This document shows, in pieces, positions 16,932-24,911 of a DNA stretch of 64,000 nt. Source of the DNA: JACKCP01 sp034007295 (GTDB lineage Bacteria > Desulfobacterota > Desulfobacteria > Desulfobacterales > JACKCP01); NCBI GenBank assembly GCA_034007295.1, contig JAVERC010000013.1, forward strand, positions 6,168 to 70,167. Reading direction: 5' to 3'. The stretch's first letter is position 1. Each line of letters begins with the position of its first letter. Below the pieces are notes generated by a model, which was not told where the DNA came from, searched no databases, and saw nothing but the letters and a program-made list of their open reading frames with translations. The position numbers and the translations under genes were made by a program.

Positions 16932-17786
16932 ATGAAAAAAATAAATTTTTTGTTTTTGATTATTGTTTTTTTAATTCCAGGGTATTCATTTTCATGGTTT
17001 GAAAATGATTTTGAACCTGTATGGCAGGATTCCGGTTCAGGTTTTGTTTCATCAGAAGACAAATTTACCAATTTTCTTGGAATGGAGTTTGTTTATATAA
17101 AACCCGGAACATTTATGATGGGTTCACCCTCATCTGAATCTGGACGTTACGATCATGAAAAGCAGCATAAGGTTACCTTGACAAAAGGTTTTTTTATGCA
17201 GACAACTGAAGTAACTCAAGCACAATGGAAAAAGGTTATGGGAAATAATCCTTCAGATTTTAAAAACTGCGGAGATAATTGTCCTGTAGAGAATGTTTCA
17301 TGGTATGGTGCAAAGGATTTTATAAGAAAACTTAATAATAAGGATAAAAATTTTACTTACCGCCTTCCAACAGAAGCTGAGTGGGAATATGCTGCAAGGG
17401 GTGGAACTACTACCCCTTTTTATTTGGGGAACTGTCTTTCAACAAAAGAGGCAAATTATGATGGAAATTATCCTTTATCAGGATGCAGTAAAGGTCAGTA
17501 CAGAAAAACAACAATTCCGGTAAAAAGTTTCAGTCCAAACAAATTTGGCCTTTATGATATGCATGGAAATGTATGGGAATGGTGTGAAGACTGGAAAGGA
17601 GATTATCCATCAGGTCATGTAACAGATCCTTCCGGGCCTGGGTCGGGCTCTTACCGTGTGCTTCGCGGCGGCAGCTGGAGCTACGATGCCAGGAGCTGCC
17701 GCAGTGCCAACCGCTACTACTTTTCGCCGGGTTATACCGACGACTCTCGCGGTTTCCGGCTGGCTGCCTTTCGAGGCCGGCATTAA
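16932..17786 (+). CDS. Exported formylglycine-generating-enzyme-like (SUMF1/CLec-fold) protein, probable DGR target
   Basis: A 284-residue protein with a signal peptide (KINFLFLIIVFLIPGYSFS) and one FGE-sulfatase (C-type-lectin fold) domain: MEFVYIKPGTFMMGS, TTEVTQAQWKKVMG, YRLPTEAEWEYAARGG, GLYDMHGNVWEWCEDW, LRGGSW and RGFRLA. It lacks the cysteine pair of true formylglycine-generating enzymes, so a binding role is more likely than catalysis. The last 155 nt are strikingly GC-rich in an otherwise AT-rich gene and end in the R-G-F-R-L-A pattern of DGR variable proteins. A long hairpin follows. The weak ribosome-binding site is AAGGG before ATG 16932. It is encoded upstream of an exported caspase. 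Confidence 0.85.
   Translation: MKKINFLFLIIVFLIPGYSFSWFENDFEPVWQDSGSGFVSSEDKFTNFLGMEFVYIKPGTFMMGSPSSESGRYDHEKQHKVTLTKGFFMQTTEVTQAQWKKVMGNNPSDFKNCGDNCPVENVSWYGAKDFIRKLNNKDKNFTYRLPTEAEWEYAARGGTTTPFYLGNCLSTKEANYDGNYPLSGCSKGQYRKTTIPVKSFSPNKFGLYDMHGNVWEWCEDWKGDYPSGHVTDPSGPGSGSYRVLRGGSWSYDARSCRSANRYYFSPGYTDDSRGFRLAAFRGRH
17629..17783 (+). other. Candidate DGR variable region (VR)
   Basis: Base composition jumps from about one third to about 60% G+C at about 17629 and returns to AT-rich after the hairpin. The segment encodes S-W-[S-Y-D]-A-R-[S]-C-R-S-A-N-R-[Y-Y-F]-S-P-G-[Y]-T-[D-D-S]-R-G-F-R-L-A. The bracketed codons (AGC TAC GAT; AGC; TAC TAC TTT; TAT; GAC GAC TCT) are each what AAC or AAT would give by changing only A. 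One AAC (17709-17711) is unchanged. This is the pattern of adenine-specific mutagenic retrohoming. No template repeat or reverse transcriptase is in the window. Confidence 0.65.
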
Positions 17787-17793
17787 TAATAAA

Positions 17794-17868
17794 CAATCTT
17801 TCCCTGCCGGATTCGGAGTGCGGTATGTTATAAAACCCCGCACGGAGATATCCGGCAGGGAAAGATTG
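17794..17868. repeat. Long GC-rich hairpin/cruciform just downstream of the variable region
   Basis: CAATCTTTCCCTGCCGGAT (17794-17812) is perfectly complementary to ATCCGGCAGGGAAAGATTG (17850-17868), with an inner stem GTGCGG/CCGCAC (17818-17823 with 17838-17843). It starts 8 nt after the stop codon and has no T-run, so it is not a normal terminator. Hairpins at this position are known to help target recognition in DGRs. Confidence 0.9.
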
Positions 17869-17940
17869 TAGAGAAAAGATTGGAGTTCCAGGGACACCTT
17901 ACTCAATTAAAGTCAATAAAAATAAAAAAGGGAAATAACA

Positions 17941-18087
17941 ATGATATATGTAAAACCAACCTCAGATATTTTCATAAAATATTTATTTGGAAAAGTTGAA
18001 CACAAAAGCCTTTTAATTGACTTTTTAAATTCAGTTCAGGAAAAGATGAACTTTTCACTTATTAAATCGGATATAAAGTTTTTATAA
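17941..18087 (+). pseudogene. Rpn/PD-(D/E)XK nuclease-family transposase, N-terminal remnant
   Basis: A 48-codon frame from ATG 17941 to TAA 18085-18087 begins IYVKPTSDIFIKYLFGK, then LLIDFLNSV, the N-terminus of the Rpn (recombination-promoting nuclease, PDDEXK_2) family. Full-length members have about 250-300 residues, so nearly all of the catalytic domain is gone. AAAGGGAAATAACA precedes the ATG. It lies between the DGR-like hairpin and the caspase gene. Confidence 0.75.
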
Positions 18088-18128
18088 AAATTATACCCTG
18101 TAATAGGGGTGCAGGAAAAAGGTGAAAT

Positions 18129-19970
18129 ATGAAAAAAATCACATTGATTAAAGCCTTGATTTTATTTTTTTTAATATCTCCTGTTTATGCACGCTCAGAT
18201 GATTCATTGTGTGAAGCTGCAAAAGATATTGCAAAAAAGGCTGAGGAGCTTTCCAAAAAGGACAAAAAAGAATCCCTTACCTTATTTATCAAGGCAAAAA
18301 GACTTTGTGACAGGCCTGAATATGATTATAATCTGGGCATTGCATACTGGAGATACGGAGCTTCTGAAAAGGCTGTGGGATCAATGTATGGGGCAGTTTC
18401 AAAAAAGAAAAATCCCAAATGGCTCAATAACCTTTCTTTTATGCTCATAAAAACCGGAAAAAATAAAAATGATGCTTTAAAATTTGCAGGTGAGGCATAT
18501 GAATCTGATAAAAACAACCCTTCATATGCAGAAACCTTTATTCAGGCAAATTTGTATTATGGCAATGAATTTGAGGCTGTAAAACTTGCAAAAAATTTTT
18601 ATGAAAAATGGCCTTCAAGTGAAAAAATTTCAGATATAAAAAATATTGCCTATGAAAAATATCTTACAAAATATCTCACTTATATAAAAAACAATGATTA
18701 TGAAAAAGGAATTGCAGGACTTGAAAAGGCATCTGATATAATACCCGGAGCTGCAAGGGGATATGCCTTGTCTCTTTTAAGTTCAGGAAAAAATGAAGAG
18801 GCACTTCATGCTGCATCAGAAGCAGAAAAAAAATTTAAAAACAAAGACGAGGTAAAAGGCCTTTTTGATGAAATTTCAAATAAAACAGTAAAGAAATTTT
18901 ATGAGGAATTTCAGGCCGGAAATGAAAAAAAGGCAATAGCTCTTTCAAAAAATTTTGCAGATAAATATCCTGATTCAAAAATCGCAAAGGAAACATACAA
19001 TAGAATTTTAAATGCCTTTATAAATGCAGCAGATGTTTTAGTTCCGGATTCTGTTCAGATTGTTCAGTCCGAAAAAATAAACAAGGATTCAGATGCAATT
19101 CTTGCTTCATTATTTGAAAAATCAAAACCTGATGAAAACAATTATGACCTTGTAAGTGACATTGAAAAAAATATTCCAAAAACAAAAATCAGAAATTCTG
19201 ATGGAGTTGCAGTTGTAATAGGCAATAGACGCTATGAAAAATATAACAAAGGTATAAAAGATGTGGTTTATGCAGAGCGTGATGCTGCTGTAATGAAAAA
19301 ATACCTCATAAATACACTTGGTTTTGAAGAGGAAAACATAATTTATCATCTCAATGCAACAAGCGGTGATTTAAGGGATATTTTTGGTACAAAAGAAAAC
19401 AGAAACGGAAAACTTGCAAGATATATAAGGGAAAAAAGGTCTGATGTTTTTATCTATTATTCAGGCCACGGGGCTCCAGGGCCAAAAGGTGACAGCTCCT
19501 ATCTTGTGCCTGTTGATGCAAGTGCTGATTTTATAGCAAACAACGGCTACAGTCTTGATCTTTTTTATGAGCAGATAGATAGTCTTGAAGCAAAATCAGT
19601 TATGGTTGTTCTTGAATCGTGCTTTTCAGGAGATTCGGATGCAGGGCCTTTGTTTGCAAATATCAGTCCTGCACTTGTTAAAAATATAAGTCCTGTTGAA
19701 AATGTAAAAAATGCCTCTGTTTTTTGCAGTGCAGATAAAAATCAGGTTGCAACCTGGTATCCAGAAAAAAGACATGGGATGTTTACATACTTTTTTTTAA
19801 AGGGACTTTCAGGAAATGCTGATAAAAACAAAGATAATCAAATAAGCGTAAATGAACTTTATGGTTATTTATCCGGTGAAGTAAAATACTGGGCAGGAAG
19901 AAAATCGAACAGAACTCAGACCCCTGTTTTCAAGGGAGATACAAAAAGGATTGTTGCTGTTTTAAAGTGA
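18129..19970 (+). CDS. Exported TPR-caspase (peptidase C14) protein
   Basis: A 613-residue protein: signal peptide ending near VYARSDD, TPR-like helices over residues 25-290, then a C14 caspase-like domain from about 360. The catalytic His is in YYSGHGAPG and the Cys in ESCFSGDS; the strand VAVVIGNRRYEKY and the later NQVATWYPEKRHGMFTYFFLKGL are standard for the fold. It acts outside the cytoplasm. Neighbours are the lectin-fold candidate DGR target and an LPP20/DUF4384 lipoprotein, a grouping seen around bacterial caspase-like proteins. A role in surface sensing or programmed death is inference. A structured 3' element and a terminator follow. Confidence 0.9.
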   Translation: MKKITLIKALILFFLISPVYARSDDSLCEAAKDIAKKAEELSKKDKKESLTLFIKAKRLCDRPEYDYNLGIAYWRYGASEKAVGSMYGAVSKKKNPKWLNNLSFMLIKTGKNKNDALKFAGEAYESDKNNPSYAETFIQANLYYGNEFEAVKLAKNFYEKWPSSEKISDIKNIAYEKYLTKYLTYIKNNDYEKGIAGLEKASDIIPGAARGYALSLLSSGKNEEALHAASEAEKKFKNKDEVKGLFDEISNKTVKKFYEEFQAGNEKKAIALSKNFADKYPDSKIAKETYNRILNAFINAADVLVPDSVQIVQSEKINKDSDAILASLFEKSKPDENNYDLVSDIEKNIPKTKIRNSDGVAVVIGNRRYEKYNKGIKDVVYAERDAAVMKKYLINTLGFEEENIIYHLNATSGDLRDIFGTKENRNGKLARYIREKRSDVFIYYSGHGAPGPKGDSSYLVPVDASADFIANNGYSLDLFYEQIDSLEAKSVMVVLESCFSGDSDAGPLFANISPALVKNISPVENVKNASVFCSADKNQVATWYPEKRHGMFTYFFLKGLSGNADKNKDNQISVNELYGYLSGEVKYWAGRKSNRTQTPVFKGDTKRIVAVLK

Positions 19971-19990
19971 TTTTGTAATTACTGAGCTGT

Positions 19991-20150
19991 AAACTTACAA
20001 AAAAGCCATTTTTTTTCAAAGGAAGGGATGGTGTGTTTTTTATGTACCGGTTTCAGGAGATGGCTTTTTTATCTCCTGTCTCGGAGCTTAAGCGAAAATG
20101 AGGCTTAGAAAAAATGCACCAGCCGTTCCCATTCTAAGCTGAACTCAAAA
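19991..20150 (+). ncRNA. Structured 3'-UTR element, family 3, copy P
   Basis: Starts about 20 nt after the caspase stop. Outer stem AAGCC (20003-20007) with GGCTT (20102-20106), continued by A-T pairs; inner stem AGGAGAT/ATCTCCT (20055-20077). Conserved unpaired pieces shared with copy Q are TTTTTTATG, CTCGGAGC and AGAAAAAATGCA-CAGCC. Homology to copy Q (51536-51690, minus) extends across the element with compensatory stem differences. Followed by an intrinsic terminator. It could be a small RNA, a 3'-UTR regulator or a mobile hairpin. Confidence 0.5.
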
Positions 20151-20172
20151 ACGTGCAATTATTTTATGATAT

Positions 20173-20208
20173 AAAAAAGGCTCAAGATATTTCAGGAGCC
20201 TTTTTTTT
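20173..20208. terminator. Bidirectional intrinsic terminator
   Basis: AAAAAAGGCTC, a 12-nt loop, GAGCCTTTTTTTTT between the caspase operon (plus) and fusA (minus). Confidence 0.85.
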
Positions 20209-20229
20209 TAATAACAGAAATAAATTTAT

Positions 20230-22272
20230 TTAAATCTTGTCAAAATGTGAAAATTTCATTGTAAAAGTAGCTCTTCCCTGTGAAGAAGACCTTAAATCAG
20301 TTGAATATCCAAAAAGTGAAGAAAGGGGAGCTTTTGCCATGATTTCCTGAACTCCTGTCTTTGGATTTATGGCTTCAATTTTTCCGCCTCTGGAATTTAA
20401 GTTTCCAATAACATCACCCATGAATTCTTCAGGTACAAAAATTTCAACATCCATTATTGGTTCTAAAAGAAAAGGTTCTGCATTTGAAAGTGCATTTCTC
20501 AAGGCCATGGAAGAAGCAGCTTTAAGTGAAATTATTGTTGGAAATTCGTCTTTTCCTTTAAAATGACGAAGTTCAACAAGAGTGTCTGCAACAGGATATC
20601 CCATTAATGAACCGCTTCCAAGGGCTTCCATTACTGACTGTTCAACATGCTGATTTATAAATGCCTGGAGTTTTTCATCTTCAAGCCTGATTTTTGATTC
20701 AAACCTGTTTCCTTCTCCCCTTGGAAGAGGTGAAACCTTTACATCAACTTCAGCATAATGATTTGTGCCGCCGATTTCACGGTCAAAAACAGCCTTTTCA
20801 GTAACAGCCTTTGTTATTGCTTCCCTGTAAACAACCTGTGGCTTTCCAACACTTACATCGGTGTTAAATTCACGCATCATTCTGCTTACAATAATGTCTA
20901 AATGAAGTTCTCCCATTCCAGATAGGATTATCTGTCCTGTTTCCTCATCTATTTTTGTTTTAAGGGTTGGATCTTCAGACACAAATTTATCAACAACCTC
21001 ACATAGCTTATCCTGATCTCCATGGGTTTTTGGCTCAATTGCAATGGAAATTACAGGCTCATATGAATCAATTCTTTCAAGGAGAATTTTATTGTCTTCA
21101 CTGCACAAAGTGTCTCCTGTGGTTGAAAATTTGGGGCCTACAACACCTATTATGCTTCCCGGGCCTGCTGATTCAATTTTTGTTCTCTTGTTTGCATGCA
21201 TTATAAGAAGTCTTGAAATTCTTTCTTTTTTATCAAGAAAAGGGTTGTACACGTCTTTTCCTGTTTCAAGCTTTCCAGAATAGATTCTTGCAAATGAAAG
21301 TTTTCTTCCTTCAATGTATGAAACCTTGAAAATAAGTGCTGAAAGAGGTGCTTTTTCCTTTGGCTCAAATTTTTTCTTTTCCTTGGTTTCAGGATCAATA
21401 CCTGCTGTCTGTTCAACATCAACAGGGCTTGGAAGAAAATCTATTACAGCATCAAGAAGCGGCTGAATTCCCTTGTTTTTAAGTGCTGAACCGCAGAATA
21501 CAGGAACAAGTTTTAGCTCGATTGCAGCTTTTCTTATTGCTTTTTTAATCATTTCAGAGGGAACGATTTCTTCGGATAAAAACATTTCCATTATTTCATC
21601 GTCAAAATCAGCAGCCTTTTCAATTAGTTTTTCCCTGTATTTTAATGCCTCTTCCTCCATATAGTCAGGGATTTCTGTTTCATAAAATTCAGCTCCAAGT
21701 GAATCTGAATCCCATTCTATTTTCTTCATTTTAAGGAGGTCAACTACTCCGTCAAAATCGTTTTCACTGCCAACGGGAAGCTGCATGATAACAGGATTTG
21801 CACCAAGCTTTTTTTCCATCATTTCAACAGCACCGAAAAAATCTGCACCAACCCTGTCCATTTTGTTTATAAAGGCAAGTTTTGGAACCTTGTACTTATC
21901 TCCCTGTCTCCATACGGTTTCAGACTGTGGTTCAACACCGCCAACACCGCAGAAAACCGCAACTGCACCGTCAAGCACCCTAAGAGACCTTTCAACTTCT
22001 ATGGTAAAGTCAACGTGACCTGGAGTATCTATAAGCTGGATCTGATGGTTTTTCCATTCACAGGTTGTAACAGCTGAGGTAATTGTTATTCCCCTTTGCT
22101 GTTCATCTTCCATCCAGTCCATGACAGCTTCTCCGTCATGAACTTCACCAATTTTGTGTGAACGTCCTGTATAGTACAGAATTCTTTCTGAAACTGTTGT
22201 TTTTCCGGCATCTATATGTGCCATGATTCCGATATTACGGAAATTTTCTATGTTTTTCTGCTGTTTGCTCAT
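20230..22272 (-). CDS. fusA: Translation elongation factor G
   Basis: A 680-residue GTPase with all EF-G domains: G1 AHIDAGKTT, the G2 region RGITITSA, G3 DTPGH, G4 NKMD, then domains II-V, ending SLFGYSTDLRSSSQGRATFTM. It drives tRNA-mRNA translocation on the ribosome. Length and motifs are those of canonical bacterial EF-G. It overlaps the upstream GerM-domain gene by 4 nt (ATGA), an unusual partner, and is not in a str operon with rpsL/rpsG here, so a second EF-G copy elsewhere in the genome is possible. Confidence 0.95.
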   Translation of the reverse strand: MSKQQKNIENFRNIGIMAHIDAGKTTVSERILYYTGRSHKIGEVHDGEAVMDWMEDEQQRGITITSAVTTCEWKNHQIQLIDTPGHVDFTIEVERSLRVLDGAVAVFCGVGGVEPQSETVWRQGDKYKVPKLAFINKMDRVGADFFGAVEMMEKKLGANPVIMQLPVGSENDFDGVVDLLKMKKIEWDSDSLGAEFYETEIPDYMEEEALKYREKLIEKAADFDDEIMEMFLSEEIVPSEMIKKAIRKAAIELKLVPVFCGSALKNKGIQPLLDAVIDFLPSPVDVEQTAGIDPETKEKKKFEPKEKAPLSALIFKVSYIEGRKLSFARIYSGKLETGKDVYNPFLDKKERISRLLIMHANKRTKIESAGPGSIIGVVGPKFSTTGDTLCSEDNKILLERIDSYEPVISIAIEPKTHGDQDKLCEVVDKFVSEDPTLKTKIDEETGQIILSGMGELHLDIIVSRMMREFNTDVSVGKPQVVYREAITKAVTEKAVFDREIGGTNHYAEVDVKVSPLPRGEGNRFESKIRLEDEKLQAFINQHVEQSVMEALGSGSLMGYPVADTLVELRHFKGKDEFPTIISLKAASSMALRNALSNAEPFLLEPIMDVEIFVPEEFMGDVIGNLNSRGGKIEAINPKTGVQEIMAKAPLSSLFGYSTDLRSSSQGRATFTMKFSHFDKI

Positions 22273-22835
22273 TTTACTATTGTCAGATTCTCTTTTAGTG
22301 GAAAACTCAAAGCTATGTGGCCTGCAAGGGTTTCAGCTTCATTTCCGTTTATTAAAATTTTAACTTCCTTAACTTCTTCAATATTTAAGGTGAGGGTATT
22401 GACTATGGAATAAATTGTCAATATCTCAGCCTGACTTCCGCCGGGATGGTTTTCTCTGATCTCTTCTGAAAAGTCAAGAACTGCAATCAGATTGTCCTGG
22501 ATATATAATGATAAAAGTTTTGTTCCTTCTGGTATTGCACTCATTAGGCTGTTATTTGCCGGGCCTTTTAAAAGTGCTTCAATAATGCTCTGTGCAAATT
22601 TTCGAGTGTCAGAATTGAAAATAATTTTTTGTTTTTCGGCTTCAAGGGCTGAATTTTCTAAATTGGTAAAATATAAAAAAATTTCTTTTCCTTCAGCCTG
22701 TTTTTCAGGGATTTCAATTTTATAACTTTTTTTTTGTTTTGAATCTTTGTCTGTATTAAAAAAAAATACAACAGCACCAAAGACAAGAATAATTGATAAT
22801 ATTGAAATAAAAGCCGTTTTTTTAGAGAATTTCAT
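22269..22835 (-). CDS. Membrane-anchored GerM-domain protein
   Basis: A 188-residue protein with an N-terminal membrane anchor (residues 8-27) and a GerM (GerMN) domain: FLYFTNLENS, FAQSIIEALLKGP, IPEGTKLLSLYIQDNLIAVLDFS and TIYSIVNTLTLNIEEVKEVKILING. The domain is found in spore and cell-envelope proteins; its ligand is unknown. Its stop overlaps the fusA start by 4 nt, so the two are translated together. A terminator-like hairpin lies in its leader. Confidence 0.8.
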   Translation of the reverse strand: MKFSKKTAFISILSIILVFGAVVFFFNTDKDSKQKKSYKIEIPEKQAEGKEIFLYFTNLENSALEAEKQKIIFNSDTRKFAQSIIEALLKGPANNSLMSAIPEGTKLLSLYIQDNLIAVLDFSEEIRENHPGGSQAEILTIYSIVNTLTLNIEEVKEVKILINGNEAETLAGHIALSFPLKENLTIVK

Positions 22836-22879
22836 GTTGCAGCCTGAAAAGTTTTGGTTGACAAAAAAGATTAAACATA

Positions 22880-22934
22880 AAAAAAAACTTTACCCTTGCC
22901 TAACTGGGTGCTAAGGACTTTTAAGCCGGGTAAA
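22880..22934 (-). promoter_or_regulatory. Attenuator-like hairpin in the gerM-fusA leader
   Basis: On the minus strand TTTACCC (22934-22928) pairs with GGGTAAAG (22895-22888) and is followed directly by a run of nine T. A shorter inner pairing around CCTTA/TTAGG is possible. It lies about 45 nt upstream of the GerM-domain ATG, so it could end transcription before the operon. No known riboswitch consensus was recognised. Confidence 0.5.
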
Positions 22935-23109
22935 AAATCTTTACTAGATAACTATATAACCTGAAATTAATAGAATGATAATCAGTTTATGTCAAGTTAA
23001 TGGATTTTATAAGGGGTGAAAATTTCTTATATTAATATTGTGTTTTTAAAGAATTAATGCTTAATTAGTCTGGTCTGGGAAAAGAGCAAATTTTGGGGGC
23101 AAAATTTTG

Positions 23110-24747
23110 ATGAATTATTTGAAGCGGGCAAAAAATTTCAGCAAAACCGCAACAGAGTGGGATAAGCTGGTTCGTAAATTTATATGCTATGAAACACAGG
23201 CAGATAAAGAAAAATTGTTCTTCTACATGCAGCAGATTTTGTTCGGACTGCAGGAATTTCTCCACGATCATGTCGGCGTTACAGAGGCAATTGATTTAAA
23301 AAAACTTGCTCTGTCATACACGGACACAAACATTTCCGATATTCCAGAAAAAAAACTTACAGAAGTTATTTCTGAAATTATAGATGAAATTGCACCCCAT
23401 GCTGTAAATGTATCATCTCCTTATTTTGTTGGACATATGACTGCTGCCATTCCTTCTTTCATGGTTATTTTAAAGGCACTTGTTGCTGCCTTGAATCAGA
23501 ATGTCGTAAAGCTTGAAACATCAAAAGTTGTTTCTGTTATTGAAAGACAGCTTGCAGCAAAGGTTCACAGGCTTATCTATAACTTGGACGAAAAATTTTA
23601 CAATGATAATGTCCAGTCTGTTGATACAACTCTTGGCTGTTTTACCGAAGGCGGAACTGCTGCAAACATGACAGCTCTTTGGGTTGCAAGAAATACTGTG
23701 CTTGGTCCAAAAGACGGATTTGACGGGGTTGAAAAGGAAGGACTCCCCAGTGCCTACAAGGCTTACGGTATAGAAAGGGCTGTTGTTCTTGTTTCCCAGA
23801 GAGGTCATTATTCTCTTACCAAGGCCGGCGGAGTTCTTGGAATAGGCAATTCAAATATAGTTCGTGTTGCATCTGACTGTGACGGAACAGTTCTTATAAA
23901 TGATTTAAAAGAAAAAATTAATACCTTTACACATGACAGCAAAACAAAAATTCTTGCAGTTGTAGGTGTTGCAGGAACAACAGAAACAGGCCACATAGAC
24001 CCTTTGTGCGAAATGGCAGATATCTGCAGAAAAAACAATATTCATTTTCATGTTGATGCTGCATGGGGAGGTCCTACACTTACAAGTGAAAAATACGCAA
24101 AACTTCTTAAAGGCATAGAGCTGGCTGATTCAGTTTCAATAGACGGACATAAACAGTTTTATATGCCAATGACATGCGGAATGGTATTTTTTAAAGATCC
24201 AAAACATATGGATGCAGTAGCATATTATGCAAAATACATAATAAGAAAAGGTTCTGTTGATCTTGGTATTAAATCCATTTCAGGCTCAAAGGAAGCAAAT
24301 TCCCTTATACTTCACGGTGCATTCGAGCTTCTTGGCAAACGCGGTTATGGAATGCTCATAGATCACGGCATAGAACTTGCCGCTGAATTTGCTGACGAAA
24401 TAAGAAAAAGGGAAAATTTACAGCTGGTAACTTCTCCAAAGCTTAATATCCTTACCTACAGATACTGTCCTACAAAAATAAAACAGGAACTTTTATCCAA
24501 AACCGGCAGAGAAAGAGCTGATATTCAGGAAATGCTCAATGAAATAAATATCAATATTCAAAGAATTCAGAGGGAAAGAGGAAAAAGCTTTGTTTCTCGT
24601 ACAGCCCTTAAAAGAAAAGAAGATTCGGAAGAAATTGTTGTTTTACGAGCTGTTTTAATGAATCCCCTTACAAATATTGATATTTTAAAGGAAGTTCTTG
24701 ATGAGCAGGAAGAAATATTTGAAAAACACTGCAAGTCAATGATTTAA
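23110..24747 (+). CDS. panP: PLP-dependent aspartate 1-decarboxylase, PanP type
   Basis: A 545-residue group II pyridoxal-phosphate decarboxylase. The PLP lysine is in SIDGHKQFYMPMTCGMVFF, with HVDAAWGGP (the Asp that holds the pyridine N) and TEGGTAANMTALW. Length and the D-G-H-K-Q-F-Y-M-P-M context fit PanP, which makes beta-alanine from aspartate for coenzyme A synthesis; a glutamate or other amino-acid decarboxylase is the alternative. Start ATG 23110 is preferred to the adjacent TTG 23107. Divergent from gerM-fusA. Confidence 0.75.
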   Translation: MNYLKRAKNFSKTATEWDKLVRKFICYETQADKEKLFFYMQQILFGLQEFLHDHVGVTEAIDLKKLALSYTDTNISDIPEKKLTEVISEIIDEIAPHAVNVSSPYFVGHMTAAIPSFMVILKALVAALNQNVVKLETSKVVSVIERQLAAKVHRLIYNLDEKFYNDNVQSVDTTLGCFTEGGTAANMTALWVARNTVLGPKDGFDGVEKEGLPSAYKAYGIERAVVLVSQRGHYSLTKAGGVLGIGNSNIVRVASDCDGTVLINDLKEKINTFTHDSKTKILAVVGVAGTTETGHIDPLCEMADICRKNNIHFHVDAAWGGPTLTSEKYAKLLKGIELADSVSIDGHKQFYMPMTCGMVFFKDPKHMDAVAYYAKYIIRKGSVDLGIKSISGSKEANSLILHGAFELLGKRGYGMLIDHGIELAAEFADEIRKRENLQLVTSPKLNILTYRYCPTKIKQELLSKTGRERADIQEMLNEININIQRIQRERGKSFVSRTALKRKEDSEEIVVLRAVLMNPLTNIDILKEVLDEQEEIFEKHCKSMI

Positions 24748-24837
24748 TTTTTTGAACAAGGTAAAACACTCCATGTTTGTGTTCAGGTTTTATTTAAAAT
24801 TTAAGGCTTGTCAGTTGCCAGTGTCATTATTTCTTGC

Positions 24838-24885
24838 TTAGTGATTGGCCGGCAACTAGAATTTTTTCATTTGGCTGGTATTAAA
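24838..24885 (+). repeat. Dispersed repeat family 2, copy 5 (partial)
   Basis: TTAGTGATTGGCCGGCAACT, AGAATTTTTTCATTTGGC: the left part of family 2, diverging afterwards, in the gap between panP and the convergent nitroreductase gene. Confidence 0.55.
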
Positions 24886-24911
24886 GAATATTAGTTTTTA
24901 ACTTATGTTTT

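Noticed and set aside
16932..17786. True formylglycine-generating enzyme acting on a sulfatase
   Set aside because: The catalytic cysteine pair is not visible, there is no sulfatase gene nearby, and the 3' end has the DGR-target pattern.
17530..17906. Several overlapping open frames on both strands at the 3' end of the FGE gene
   Set aside because: They arise because the segment is GC-rich and therefore has few stop codons. The FGE frame is clearly the coding one.
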